From assembly GCF_003268775.1 (NCBI RefSeq), contig NZ_QLSU01000012.1, forward strand, positions 62,001-126,000: a stretch of DNA of 64,000 bases, in the 5' to 3' direction. The notes beneath the pieces were generated by a model. That model made no database searches. It was not told the origin of the DNA and saw only the letters and a program-made list of their open reading frames with translations. The stretch comes from Paraburkholderia unamae. Its GTDB lineage: Bacteria > Pseudomonadota > Gammaproteobacteria > Burkholderiales > Burkholderiaceae. Both the position numbers and the translations under genes were made by a program. This document shows positions 8,708 through 17,810 of this stretch, in pieces; within the stretch, counting starts at the first letter, position 1; each line of letters begins with the position of its first letter.

Positions 8708-9217
8708 GATGCGGTTCCTTCGTCGTGTTATGGGGAGTTCTGCGTGAAGTTCTACATGGTGACCGGCATAGAGCACTCGATTGTAGGCGAGTTGGAATAA
8801 CCCCGCAAACACGCGGCCTTTATGCCGGAGATGGTTTGCGCGGGGCTTTTGCGCAGGTTCGGCCACGCCGTTTTATACCGCTTTTGCTGACCGATGGCGC
8901 CGTACCGCACCGGCTGCGCGCCGCGCGCTGTTCGATGCTGCGACGCTCGAACAGCGCTTTCGATGCAAGCTGATCCTGGCCGGTGGCGTACATACCAATC
9001 CGCACGCGTACACACACAAGCGCACACAAGCACGCGCAAGCGGCTGCAATCTCGTTGCAATATCCGCGCAACCGGTGTGCAACCTTCCTGCAACGAGACT
9101 GCAACAATCGCCCGCCGCCACGGCTTTTCGTCGTGGCGGCGCCGTGGTGCGATCACGCGTTCAGGCACTTGCGCCGGTGCCCTCCCTGCGCAGCAATCAG
9201 CGCGCCTGGCACCCGGT
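8708..9217. other. 510-bp gap between xseA and sodB with a TGCAAC-rich inverted repeat
   Basis: No convincing gene on either strand. The sodB promoter must lie here. The notable structure is an inverted repeat: CTGCAATCTCGTTGCAA at about 9044-9060 is mirrored by TTCCTGCAACGAGACTGCAA at about 9085-9104 with one mismatch. Further TGCAAC/GTTGCA copies lie between the arms. It could be the 3' end of the xseA transcript or a protein-binding site. Confidence 0.5.
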
Positions 9218-10594
9218 TCAGAAACCGTCGGCAAGACGCGGCTGAACATCGGCGAGCGCGACGTCGGCGCTGCCCTGCGCGAGATGCACGGTGAGCCGCT
9301 TGCCGGGCTTGAGCGTGGCGGGCGAGCGCACGGCCGCGCCGTTCTGCGCATCAAGCAGCGCCGCGTATCCGCGCTCAAAGGTGCGCTGCGGGCTCAGCAC
9401 TTCGAGGCGCGCCGTCAGTTCCGAAACGCGCGCCGCCTCGCGCTCGCGCTGCCGCGCGAAGGCGCCGTCCAGGCGCCGGCCGAGCGACTCCACCTGGGTG
9501 CGCTGCGCGGCGGCGTCGGGCCGCGCGCGCTGCCAGCGCATTTGCATGACGTTCAGGCGCGCACGGGCTTCGGCGCTCGTACGCGAGCCGGCCGAAGCGA
9601 GCCGTATCGCCAGTTGGCGCAGGTGCGTACGCTGTTGCGCGAGCCGCTCGGCAGGCGAAACGAGCCGGCGCGCCAGCCAGTCGAGTTGCTGCGCGCGCCG
9701 CTCGAGCAGGCGGCCGAAGTCGCGCGCGAGGGCGGCGTGCCACTGGTCGAGGTCGCGCAGCAGCAGCGCGCGCTGCGGGCTCACGAGTTCGGCCGCGCCC
9801 GTGGGCGTGGGTGCGCGCACGTCGGCGGCAAAGTCGGCGATGGTGAAATCGGTTTCGTGCCCCACGCCGCTCACCACGGGAATCGCGCTCGCCGCGATCG
9901 CGCGTGCCAGCGCCTCGTCGTTGAACGACCAGAGATCCTCGATCGAGCCGCCGCCCCGGCACAGCACGAGCACGTCCACCTCGTTGCGCGCGTTCGCGGT
10001 TTCGAGCATCGCCGTGAGCTTTTCGGCCGAGCCCGCGCCCTGCACCGGCGCCGGATAGACGATCACCGGCAGGTGCGGTGCGCGGCGGCACAATGTCGTG
10101 AGCACGTCGCGCAGCGCGGCCGCCTGCATCGACGTAATCACGCCGATGGCGCGCGGGTGCGAAGGCAGCGCGCGCTTGCGCTCGGGGTCGAAGAGCCCTT
10201 CGGCCTCGAGTTGCGCCTTCAGGCGCAGGAAGGCTTCGTAAAGCCGGCCCTGGCCGGTGCGCCGCACGGCTTCGACGTTCAGTTGCAGTTCGCCGCGCGG
10301 CTCGTACATCGTGACGAGCGCGCGCACTTCGATACGATCGCCTTCGCGCGGCGTGAATTCGGCGTACTGCGCGCGGCCGCGGAACATCACGCAACGAATC
10401 TGCGCCTGGCCGTCCTTGATCGAAAAATACCAGTGGCCGCTCGCGGCGCGCGTGAAGTTCGAAACCTCGCCGGAGATCCATGCAAGCGGAAAGGTGCGCT
10501 CGAGCATCGAGGCGATCGCCCGGTTGAGCGCCGAAACCGGCACGACGACGTCGCCCGAGGCAGCGGAGGAAGCGGAAAATCGGTCGGATAGCAT
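9218..10594 (-). CDS. xseA: Exodeoxyribonuclease VII large subunit
   Basis: 458 aa. The N-terminal OB-fold is WISGEVSNFTRAASGHWYFSIKD at about residues 35-60. The catalytic core carries IGVITSMQAAALRDVLTTL, the GGGSIEDLWSFNDE motif and GVGHETDFTIADFAADVRAPTPT, all diagnostic of XseA. A long coiled coil (DLDQWHAALARDFGRLLERR onward) follows. With XseB it degrades single-stranded DNA in mismatch and recombination repair. XseB is not in this window. The start MLSDRFSAS was chosen because the upstream in-frame extension is non-conserved. Confidence 0.96.
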   Translation of the reverse strand: MLSDRFSASSAASGDVVVPVSALNRAIASMLERTFPLAWISGEVSNFTRAASGHWYFSIKDGQAQIRCVMFRGRAQYAEFTPREGDRIEVRALVTMYEPRGELQLNVEAVRRTGQGRLYEAFLRLKAQLEAEGLFDPERKRALPSHPRAIGVITSMQAAALRDVLTTLCRRAPHLPVIVYPAPVQGAGSAEKLTAMLETANARNEVDVLVLCRGGGSIEDLWSFNDEALARAIAASAIPVVSGVGHETDFTIADFAADVRAPTPTGAAELVSPQRALLLRDLDQWHAALARDFGRLLERRAQQLDWLARRLVSPAERLAQQRTHLRQLAIRLASAGSRTSAEARARLNVMQMRWQRARPDAAAQRTQVESLGRRLDGAFARQREREAARVSELTARLEVLSPQRTFERGYAALLDAQNGAAVRSPATLKPGKRLTVHLAQGSADVALADVQPRLADGF

Positions 10595-11221
10595 GCGAAA
10601 GGGGATGTGGATAAGCGTCGGCCGGACAGACGATAGACCGTTCGGGGGGCGGCAGTCCAGCACGAATGCGTCCCGGCCGGCAAGCCCGACGAAGTGTCCA
10701 CATTGGGTGCGTCATGCGACACGATGACCGGCGACGCCTCGCAAACGCTGACAACTCCATACATCCGATTGATTTATATAGGTTTTTTATCTTTATAACA
10801 TTCTTACAGACCGATGGAATGGCCGAGCAATGGGCCTTCCAGCCTTCGCGATGTCCACTTCTCCACAAAGTTGTCCACAGGCGGTGAATTTTCCGACGTT
10901 TCGCGGGGCTTACACCTTCCCGACAGTTACGCGCGGACAGGCAACTTGCCGCGTGGCGCCGACCCGCGCTAGAGTGCCGGGTTCACGACCGACTGCGCCA
11001 TGCCACACGGCATGCGAAGCCGTCCCGCTTGCGGGCGCGCCTGGTCGCCGTCTTTGCCTCGCGCCCACTTCGAACCGGAGAACCGCCTCGATGCCCGCCC
11101 AGCCCGTCAGCCTCCTGCATCCCGCGTCCGGCGCTTCGCGCGTGGGCGACGGCCGCCGCGCGGTTCGCCAAGGCGTTTGCCACGCCGCAGTTAACCACGC
11201 TGTCAGCCCCGCAGTTAACCC
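10595..11221. other. 627-bp gene-free gap with DnaA-box-like sites and an AT-rich stretch
   Basis: No plausible gene. TGTGGATAA at 10606-10614 is the exact complement of the DnaA consensus TTATCCACA. GTGTCCACA (10694-10702), TTCTCCACA (10859-10867) and TTGTCCACA (10871-10879) are near matches. An AT-rich tract at 10769-10807 lies among them and stands out in this GC-rich genome. Relatives, as I remember them, often have exbB/exbD-like genes just before lpxK. None is present here, so this could be a deletion scar. The lpxK promoter should be at the right end. Confidence 0.45.
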
Positions 11222-12322
11222 ATGAGCGGCCCCGTCTCCAGCCTCAAGGAACGCCTCGAAGCGCAATTCGCGCACGCGTGGCAGCGGCGCGGCGCGCTCG
11301 CCTGGGCGCTCACGCCGCTCGCCGCCGTGTTCGCCGCCGTGAGCGGCGCGCGCCGCGCCGCCTTCGCGGCCGGCTGGCTCAAGCGCGTGCGAGTGGGCGT
11401 GCCCGTGGTGGTGGTCGGCAACGTGACCGTGGGCGGCACGGGCAAGACGCCCACCGTGATCGCGCTCGTCGAGGCGCTGCGCGCGGCGGGCTTCTCGCCC
11501 GGCGTGGTCTCGCGCGGCTACGGCGCGAAAATCGATCGCCCCACGCCGGTGACGCCCGACACGCCCGCCCGTCTTTCGGGCGACGAACCCTTGCTGATCG
11601 CCCGGCGCACGGGCGTGCCCGTGTGGGTGTCGCCCGACCGCGTCGCGGCGGCCACGGCGCTGTGCGGCGCGCATCGCGACATCGACGTGATCGTGAGCGA
11701 CGACGGCCTGCAACACTATCGCCTCGCGCGCGACGTCGAGATCGTGGTGTTCGATCATCGTCTGGGCGGCAACGGCTTCCTGCTGCCCGCGGGACCACTG
11801 CGCGAGCCGCTCTCGCGCCGGCGCGACGCCACGCTCGTCAACAACCCGTTCGAGCGCACGCTGCCGGCCTGGCCCAATACGTTCGCGCTCAAGCTCGAAC
11901 CCGGCGACGCCTGGCACCTCGCCAATCCGGCGCTGCGCCGCCCGCTCGCGCAGTTCGCCGCTGACGCGGCCACGCCGGGGCAAGGCGCCCGGATAACGTC
12001 GGACAAGCCGGCCAAGCCGGGCTCTCAGGCCGCGCCGCGCATCGTGGCGGCAGCCGGCATCGGCTCGCCGGAGCGCTTTTTCGCGACACTGCGCGCGGCC
12101 GGGCTCGCGCCGCAAACCATGCCGCTGCCCGATCATTACGCCTATGCGACCAACCCGTTCGCCGACGTCACTGCCGACGCGATCCTGGTCACCGAAAAGG
12201 ATGCAGTAAAATTGGGGGCCTGGAACGACGCGCGCATCTGGGTCGTCCCCGTTGAAGCCGCGCTCGATCATCGCCTCATTACCCTGGTTGTGGAGAAACT
12301 CCGTGGACGCTCGTCTGCTTGA
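11222..12322 (+). CDS. lpxK: Tetraacyldisaccharide 4'-kinase
   Basis: 366 aa membrane-associated lipid A enzyme that phosphorylates the 4' position of the disaccharide precursor. The P-loop motif is GNVTVGGTGKTP at about residue 60, followed by GVVSRGYGAK and VIVSDDGLQHYRLARDVEIVVFD, all standard LpxK signatures. A 25-residue insert near 255-275 (GQGARITSDKPAKPGSQ) is low-complexity. It begins a run lpxK-trm112-kdsB-adk in which the next gene starts inside its last codons, so translation is probably coupled. Confidence 0.95.
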   Translation: MSGPVSSLKERLEAQFAHAWQRRGALAWALTPLAAVFAAVSGARRAAFAAGWLKRVRVGVPVVVVGNVTVGGTGKTPTVIALVEALRAAGFSPGVVSRGYGAKIDRPTPVTPDTPARLSGDEPLLIARRTGVPVWVSPDRVAAATALCGAHRDIDVIVSDDGLQHYRLARDVEIVVFDHRLGGNGFLLPAGPLREPLSRRRDATLVNNPFERTLPAWPNTFALKLEPGDAWHLANPALRRPLAQFAADAATPGQGARITSDKPAKPGSQAAPRIVAAAGIGSPERFFATLRAAGLAPQTMPLPDHYAYATNPFADVTADAILVTEKDAVKLGAWNDARIWVVPVEAALDHRLITLVVEKLRGRSSA

Positions 12323-12506
12323 AATCCTGGTCTGCCCGATCTGCAAGGGCCCGCTCAGCTACGACCGCGCCGCGCAAGAGCTGATCTGCCATGCGGACAA
12401 GCTCGCTTACCCGATCCGTGACGGCATTCCGGTCATGCTCGTCGACGAAGCGCGTCAAACCGTGGAAGGCACGCCGGTCGATCCGGCCGGGCCGGGCGCC
12501 GCGTAA
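12303..12506 (+). CDS. Trm112/YcaR family small protein
   Basis: 67 aa starting at GTG (MDARLLEILVCPICKGPL). It overlaps the end of lpxK by 20 bp. The CPICKGPL motif plus DKLAYPIRDGIPVML are the hallmark of bacterial Trm112-like (YcaR, UPF0434) proteins, which occur beside lpxK and kdsB in many proteobacteria. Eukaryotic Trm112 activates methyltransferases; the bacterial role is unsettled. Only one CxxC pair is present, so zinc binding is doubtful. Confidence 0.93.
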   Translation: MDARLLEILVCPICKGPLSYDRAAQELICHADKLAYPIRDGIPVMLVDEARQTVEGTPVDPAGPGAA

Positions 12507-12686
12507 AGAGGCGCACCAGGCCTCCGGGCCCGCTCGCCCCTTGGCCCTCCGGCCCGCGGCCATGCGGGCCGCGCCGTCGGCATCGTGTCACCACGGCGCG
12601 CCGCACACGCCCGAGTCCTTCCGGCCTGGCCGTTCCGGCACGCCTTCGCTTCCCCAATCCGCTTCCCGCCCTTGCCGAGACTGGCC

Positions 12687-13490
12687 ATGACCGCTCCCCT
12701 GCACCCCTTTATCGCCGTCGTCCCGGCGCGTCTCGCGTCCACCCGGCTGCCCAACAAACCGCTCGCCGACATCGGCGGCAAGCCCATGGTGGTACGCGTG
12801 GCCGAACGCGCGCGCGCTTCGGGCGCGCAGCAGGTGCTGATCGCCTCGGACTCGCAAAGCGTGCTCGACGCCGCCCGCGCGCACGGCTTCGAAGCGGTGC
12901 TCACGCGCGAGGATCACCCCTCGGGCACCGACCGCCTCGCGGAAGTCGCCGAGCACTTCGGCTGGAGCGACGAGACGATCGTGGTCAACGTGCAGGGCGA
13001 CGAGCCGCTGATCGACCCCGCGCTCGTGTGCGACGTTGCGTCGCACCTCGCCACGCATGCCGATTGCGCGATCGCCACGGCCGCGCACCCCATCACCGCC
13101 CCCGACGAAATCTTCAGCCCGAACGTCGTGAAGGTCGTGCTCGATGCACGAGGCGTGGCGCTTTATTTCTCGCGTGCCCCCATTCCCTGGGCACGCGACG
13201 CATGGCAGCCGCACTGGTCGCCGGCCCGCCTCGATCTCGGCGCAATGCCCGCCCCGCCTGCCCCCGCGACGGTTTACCGCCATATCGGCCTCTATGCCTA
13301 CCGTGCGAAATTCCTGCGCAGCTATCCCACGCTCGCGCACTCGCCGATCGAGCAGGTCGAGGCGCTCGAACAGCTCCGCGCGATGTGGCACGGCGAGCGC
13401 ATCGCGGTGCTCGTCACGCAGGAGGCACCCGCTCCGGGCGTCGACACCCCCGCCGACCTCGCCCGTGTGCAGGCGTTATACCGGCCTTAA
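12687..13490 (+). CDS. kdsB: CMP-Kdo synthetase (3-deoxy-manno-octulosonate cytidylyltransferase)
   Basis: 267 aa. The nucleotidyltransferase signature VVPARLASTRLPNKPLADI lies near the N-terminus, followed by DSQSVLDAARAHGF, TREDHPSGTDRLAEV, NVQGDEPLI and FSRAPIPWARD. It activates Kdo with CTP for LPS inner-core synthesis in the cytoplasm. It lies 180 bp after the Trm112 gene and 217 bp before adk, in the usual order of the group. The chosen ATG gives a normal KdsB N-terminus; an upstream in-frame extension is unsupported. Confidence 0.96.
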   Translation: MTAPLHPFIAVVPARLASTRLPNKPLADIGGKPMVVRVAERARASGAQQVLIASDSQSVLDAARAHGFEAVLTREDHPSGTDRLAEVAEHFGWSDETIVVNVQGDEPLIDPALVCDVASHLATHADCAIATAAHPITAPDEIFSPNVVKVVLDARGVALYFSRAPIPWARDAWQPHWSPARLDLGAMPAPPAPATVYRHIGLYAYRAKFLRSYPTLAHSPIEQVEALEQLRAMWHGERIAVLVTQEAPAPGVDTPADLARVQALYRP

Positions 13491-13707
13491 TTCCGTCCGT
13501 GGCGCAAAAATCCCATGGCATAATCAATTGTTTGCGCGAGCCGTCTAAAGCCTTTGTGCGTCGGGGTTTCCCCGCTTTTCGGCGCCGCCCCGCAGCGCCG
13601 CCGCGTGCCCAGGCACCGTGCGACAAGCCGCGCGGGACGTGTTGCCGCCCACCGAATGCGTGGGACCGCCGCGCCGCAAGAATTCACACAGATCGGAGAT
13701 TGTTGAC

Positions 13708-14370
13708 ATGCGTTTGATCCTGTTGGGCGCCCCCGGTGCGGGCAAGGGAACCCAGGCAAACTTCATCAAGGAGAAGTTCGGCATCCCGCAAATCTCGACG
13801 GGCGACATGCTGCGCGCGGCCGTCAAGGCAGGCACGCCGCTGGGACTCGAAGCGAAGCGCTTCATGGACGCGGGCGAGCTCGTGACCGACGAGCTCATCA
13901 TCAATCTCGTGAAGGAACGCCTTCAGGAGCCGGACTGCAAGAACGGCTACCTGTTCGACGGCTTCCCGCGCACGCTGCCGCAAGCCGAAGCGATGAAGCA
14001 GGCGGGCGTCGCGATCGACTACGTGCTGGAGATCGACGTGCCGTTCGACGAGATCATCACGCGCATGAGCGGTCGCCGCATGCACCCGGCTTCGGGCCGC
14101 ACCTACCACGTCAAGTTCAATCCTCCGAAAGAGGACATGAAGGACGACGTGACGGGCGAGCCGCTCGTCCAGCGCGACGACGACAAGGAAGAAACGGTGC
14201 GCAAGCGTCTGGACGTGTACGTCGCCCAGACCAAGCCGCTCATCGCCTACTACAGCGACTGGGCGAAGCGCGGCGAGGAAAACGGCCTGAAGGCGCCGCA
14301 GTATCGCGCCATCGCGGGTCTGGGCAGCGTCGACGAAATTCGCGAGCGCGCGTTCGAAGCGCTCAAGTAA
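13708..14370 (+). CDS. adk: Adenylate kinase
   Basis: 220 aa. P-loop GAPGAGKGTQ at residues 7-16, then QISTGDMLRAA, DGFPRTLPQAEAM and the long LID domain (GRRMHPASGRTYHVKFNPP, without zinc cysteines, as in Gram-negatives). It interconverts ATP, ADP and AMP in the cytoplasm. It is followed by a strong hairpin terminator at 14436. Confidence 0.98.
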   Translation: MRLILLGAPGAGKGTQANFIKEKFGIPQISTGDMLRAAVKAGTPLGLEAKRFMDAGELVTDELIINLVKERLQEPDCKNGYLFDGFPRTLPQAEAMKQAGVAIDYVLEIDVPFDEIITRMSGRRMHPASGRTYHVKFNPPKEDMKDDVTGEPLVQRDDDKEETVRKRLDVYVAQTKPLIAYYSDWAKRGEENGLKAPQYRAIAGLGSVDEIRERAFEALK

Positions 14371-14435
14371 GCCGCTTTAAAGGCCGCTTTAAAGACTGAT
14401 TCGAAGCCGGCTTCGGCTTCCTTGCTGGTTTGCCT

Positions 14436-14502
14436 GCGGGCCGGCTGGCGCCGCACTCCCGATTGCCTCGGGGCGCGACGCCGGCCGGCCCGCTTTGTTT
14501 TT
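14436..14502 (+). terminator. Intrinsic terminator of adk
   Basis: A 15-bp stem (14436-14450 with 14479-14493, one G-T wobble) is followed by TTTGTTTTT. It is strong, very GC-rich and lies 65 bp after the adk stop. Confidence 0.75.
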
Positions 14503-14563
14503 GGTAGGTCTCGCGTGGGCTTGCTCCTGCGCCAGGCACGAGCACAACGAAAGGAGACAAGAC

Positions 14564-15322
14564 ATGCAGATCCGCGACAACGTATTCCTCATCACCGGCG
14601 GCGCGTCGGGCCTCGGCGCGGCCAGCGCCCGCCTCATCGCGGCGCAGGGCGGCAAGGTCGTCATCGCCGACCTCAACGAGGACGCCGGCAACGCGCTCGC
14701 CGGTGAGCTGGGCGGCGTGTTCGTGAAGTGCAACGTGGCGAGCGAGGAAGACGGCGCGCGCGCCGTGGCCGCGGCAACCGCGCTCGGCACGCTGCGCGGC
14801 CTCGTGAACTGCGCGGGCATCGCGCCCGCCGTGAAGACCGTGGGCAAGGACGGCCCGCACCCGCTCGACACGTTCTCGAAGACCATCTCGGTCAACCTCA
14901 TCGGCACTTTCAACATGATCCGCCTCGCGGCGGCCGCCATTGCCCAGACCGCGCCCGCCGAGGGCGGCGAGCGCGGCGTGATCGTCAACACGGCTTCGGT
15001 GGCGGCGTACGACGGCCAGATCGGCCAGGCGGCCTATGCAGCATCGAAGGGCGGCGTCGTCGCCATGACGCTGCCGATCGCGCGCGACCTCTCGCGCAGC
15101 GGTATCCGTGTGATGACGATCGCGCCCGGCCTCTTCGAAACGCCGATGCTGCTCGGCATGCCCAAGGACGTGCAGGACGCGCTCGGCGCGATGGTGCCGT
15201 TCCCCCCGCGCCTCGGCAAGCCGGACGAGTACGCGATGCTCGTCAAGCAGATCGTCGAGAATCCGATGCTCAATGGCGAGGTGATTCGCCTGGACGGCGC
15301 GATCCGCATGCAGCCGAAGTAA
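14564..15322 (+). CDS. SDR dehydrogenase, probably 3-hydroxyacyl-CoA dehydrogenase type II-like
   Basis: 252 aa. Rossmann motif TGGASGLGAASARL at residues 10-23, NCAG (about residue 85), the catalytic serine in NTASVAAYDGQIGQAAYAASKGG with its YAASK tetrad, and GLFETPMLLGMP after it. The overall pattern, including AVKTVGKDGPHPL and IGTFNMIRLAA, matches the HSD10/FadB2-like 3-hydroxyacyl-CoA dehydrogenases of fatty acid and branched-chain amino acid breakdown. An AAGGAGA ribosome-binding site fixes the ATG. It stands alone, so the physiological substrate is inferred from family resemblance. Confidence 0.88.
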   Translation: MQIRDNVFLITGGASGLGAASARLIAAQGGKVVIADLNEDAGNALAGELGGVFVKCNVASEEDGARAVAAATALGTLRGLVNCAGIAPAVKTVGKDGPHPLDTFSKTISVNLIGTFNMIRLAAAAIAQTAPAEGGERGVIVNTASVAAYDGQIGQAAYAASKGGVVAMTLPIARDLSRSGIRVMTIAPGLFETPMLLGMPKDVQDALGAMVPFPPRLGKPDEYAMLVKQIVENPMLNGEVIRLDGAIRMQPK

Positions 15323-15346
15323 CGCGGCGCCCTGCCCCGCGCAAAA

Positions 15347-15379
15347 CAAAAAAGCCCGCGACGTCTATCGCGGGCTTTT
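15347..15379. terminator. Bidirectional terminator
   Basis: AAGCCCGCGA pairs with TCGCGGGCTT, flanked by A- and T-runs. It lies between the convergent SDR and SirB1 genes. Confidence 0.85.
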
Positions 15380-15414
15380 GCATTTTGGCGTCCAGGGCTC
15401 GTCCGGTCGCGCCT

Positions 15415-16254
15415 TCAGTCGTTATCGAGCGTGCGCTGGCGTAGCTCGTGCAACTGCGATTCGACGACGGTCGCGTCTTCGGCCTCGGGGCGCTCGTCGA
15501 GATAGTGTTCGAGGTCTTCGAGCGCCGGGCGCAGATAGTCGAGGCGCGCATACGCGAAGCCGCGGTCGCGCACTTCCTCGATACTCTCCGGCAGCAGGAT
15601 CACGAGCCGCTGCTGGATGGCGAGCAGGCGTTGCCAGCGCTCGGTCTGGAGATACACGGCCTTCAGGTTGCGCAGCATGCGCGCGACGATCTCGCGCCGC
15701 GTGGCGGGTTCGAGCAGCATGCGCAGCGCGCGCGCCACCGAGTCGCCCGCGTTGGCCACGAACGGTTCGAGCATCTCCACCATGTCGGACTCGGTGAGCG
15801 TGCGGCCCGTGGTGGGGTCGAGCATTTCGTCGCCTTCGGGCAGCGTCACGCGCAGCAGGAAATGTCCCGGAAACGACACGCCCTTCACCGGCAATCCAAG
15901 CTGCCCCGCCACCTCCAGATACAGCACCGCCAGCGAAATGGGGATGCCGCGGCGGCGCTTGAGCACGACGTTCAGATGGCTGTTATCGGGATCGAGAAAA
16001 TCGTTGAGATTGGCGGCGAAGCCCATCTCGCGAAAGAAGCAGCGGTTGAGCACGCCGACCTGCTGACGCACGTCCGCGCCCTCGGGCATGCGGCGACGCA
16101 CGCGCAGCGCGAGTTCGTCGATCTCGGCGAGCGTGCCCTGCATATCCAGATCCGGATACGCGTCCTGGGCAATCGCGAGTGCCGCTTCGGTGAGCGGCAG
16201 GCTCTCGTCATCGGCAACGAGCGCGCTGAAATAATCCAGAACCCGCGTAGACAT
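15415..16254 (-). CDS. SirB1-family protein (transglutaminase-like plus TPR)
   Basis: 279 aa. The transglutaminase-like core has NRCFFREMGFAANLNDFLDP, SHLNVVLKRRRGIPISLAVLYLEVAGQLGLPVKGVSFPGHFLLR, and DPTTGRTLT. The C-terminal ~90 residues are TPR-like helices. These features define the SirB1 (YchA) family, whose biochemical role is unknown. It overlaps no neighbour but starts 5 bp after murJ ends, so the two are co-transcribed. The start MSTRVLDYF is preceded by the murJ stop. Confidence 0.9.
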   Translation of the reverse strand: MSTRVLDYFSALVADDESLPLTEAALAIAQDAYPDLDMQGTLAEIDELALRVRRRMPEGADVRQQVGVLNRCFFREMGFAANLNDFLDPDNSHLNVVLKRRRGIPISLAVLYLEVAGQLGLPVKGVSFPGHFLLRVTLPEGDEMLDPTTGRTLTESDMVEMLEPFVANAGDSVARALRMLLEPATRREIVARMLRNLKAVYLQTERWQRLLAIQQRLVILLPESIEEVRDRGFAYARLDYLRPALEDLEHYLDERPEAEDATVVESQLHELRQRTLDND

Positions 16255-16259
16255 CGTGC

Positions 16260-17810
16260 TCACTTCGTCCGCCTCTTGAAGTACGCGTATTTGAAACCCA
16301 TGAGCCACAGCATACCGAAATATAGCGCCGCGAACAGGACGAGACACGCGCCGAGCAGCGCAATGCGCGCGAGCGGTTCGTGACGCAGCGCGATCCAGTC
16401 GTAGCTGATCGCACACCAGTGCATGGCCCCTGCGAGCACGAGGCATGCCCCGAGCAATTGCACGAAGAACGTCGTCCAGCCCGACGACGGCATGTAGATG
16501 CCGCGGCGGCGCAGCCCGATGAAGAGCAGCAGCGCGTTGATGCAGGCGCCCAGGCCGACCGAGAGCGTCAGGCCCGCGTGCGAGAAGATCGGCACGAAGA
16601 AGTAGTTGCTGATCTGCGTGGCGATGAGCACACCCACGCCGATCTTCACCGGCGTCTTGATGTCCTGGCGCGCGTAGAAACCCGGCGCCAGGATCTTGAT
16701 GAGAATGAGGCCGATGAGCCCCACGCCGTACGCCGCGAGCGCGCGGCCCGTCATGACGACGGAGGTTGCGTCGAACTTGCCGTAGTGAAACAGCGTGGCC
16801 GTGAGCGGCTCGGCGAAGAAGAACAGCGCGACGGCCGAAGGCGCGGCGAGCAGGAAGGTCACGCGCAGACCCCAGTCGAGCAGCGCGGAATACTCGTGCG
16901 GATCGGCGTCCACGTGCGCTTTCGAGAGACTCGGCAGCAGGATCGTGCCGAGCGCCACGCCGAGCAGCGCCGTAGGGAACTCCATCAGGCGGTCGGCGTA
17001 GTTGATCCACGACACTGCGCCCGGCCCGAGACGCGAAGCGATATTGGTGTTGATGATGAGGCTGATCTGCGCGACCGAGACGGCGAACATGGCCGGCACC
17101 ATCTTCGCGAGCACACGCTTCACGCCCTTGTGCGCAAGCGCCTTGAGCGGGTTCAGGCCGATGCGCGGCATCATGTCGATGCGCTTCAAGCCCGGCAACT
17201 GCACGAGGAATTGCAGCACGCCGCCCACGATCACGGCCCATGCGAGCGCGTAGACCGGCTGCTTCATGTGCGGCGCGAACGCCACGGCCGCCGTGATGAA
17301 CGAAACGTTGAGCAGCACCGGCGCGAACGCGGGCAGCGAGAACTGCTTGTACGTGTTGAGCACGCCGGACGCGAGCGACGTCAGCGAGATGAACACGATG
17401 TAGGGGAACATGATGCGCGTCATCGTGACGGCGAGCGGGAACGCCTGGCCGTCGCTCTTCAAGCCCGAAGCGACCACGATCACGACGAACGACGCGCCGA
17501 AGATGCCGAGCAGCGACAGGGCCGCGAGCACCCAGGCGAGCACGGTCGAGGTCGCGTCGACGAGCGCGCGCGTGGCGTCGTGGCCCTTCTGGTTCTTGAA
17601 CTCCGCGAGAATCGGCACGAACGCCTGCGAAAAGGCGCCTTCCGCCGAGATGCGGCGCAGCAGGTTGGGAATGCGAAACGCGACGTAGAAAGCGTCGGTG
17701 TACTGACTCGCGCCAAATGCGCGGGCAATCAGCGTTTCTCGGGCCAGACCGGTCACGCGCGACAGCAGCGTGAAGCCGCTGACTGTCAGCAGGGCTCGGA
17801 ATAGATTCAT
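16260..17810 (-). CDS. murJ: Lipid II flippase MurJ
   Basis: 516 aa polytopic inner-membrane protein with about 14 TM segments. The N-terminus NLFRALLTVSGFTLLSRVTG and RETLIARAFGASQYTDAFYVAFRIPNLLRRI is the classic MurJ/MviN signature with its essential arginines. It translocates lipid II across the inner membrane for peptidoglycan synthesis. It lies divergent from rpsT, an arrangement typical of beta-proteobacteria. The ATG at 17810 gives the canonical N-terminus. Confidence 0.97.
   Translation of the reverse strand: MNLFRALLTVSGFTLLSRVTGLARETLIARAFGASQYTDAFYVAFRIPNLLRRISAEGAFSQAFVPILAEFKNQKGHDATRALVDATSTVLAWVLAALSLLGIFGASFVVIVVASGLKSDGQAFPLAVTMTRIMFPYIVFISLTSLASGVLNTYKQFSLPAFAPVLLNVSFITAAVAFAPHMKQPVYALAWAVIVGGVLQFLVQLPGLKRIDMMPRIGLNPLKALAHKGVKRVLAKMVPAMFAVSVAQISLIINTNIASRLGPGAVSWINYADRLMEFPTALLGVALGTILLPSLSKAHVDADPHEYSALLDWGLRVTFLLAAPSAVALFFFAEPLTATLFHYGKFDATSVVMTGRALAAYGVGLIGLILIKILAPGFYARQDIKTPVKIGVGVLIATQISNYFFVPIFSHAGLTLSVGLGACINALLLFIGLRRRGIYMPSSGWTTFFVQLLGACLVLAGAMHWCAISYDWIALRHEPLARIALLGACLVLFAALYFGMLWLMGFKYAYFKRRTK

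Noticed and set aside
9001..9110. CRISPR-like short repeats (TGCAAC, CACACAAGC)
   Set aside because: Units are only 6-16 bp, partly inverted and without regular spacers or cas genes.
10595..11221. Chromosomal replication origin
   Set aside because: DnaA-like boxes and an AT tract are present, but dnaA, dnaN, gidA, rpmH or parAB are not nearby. A true oriC is not supported.
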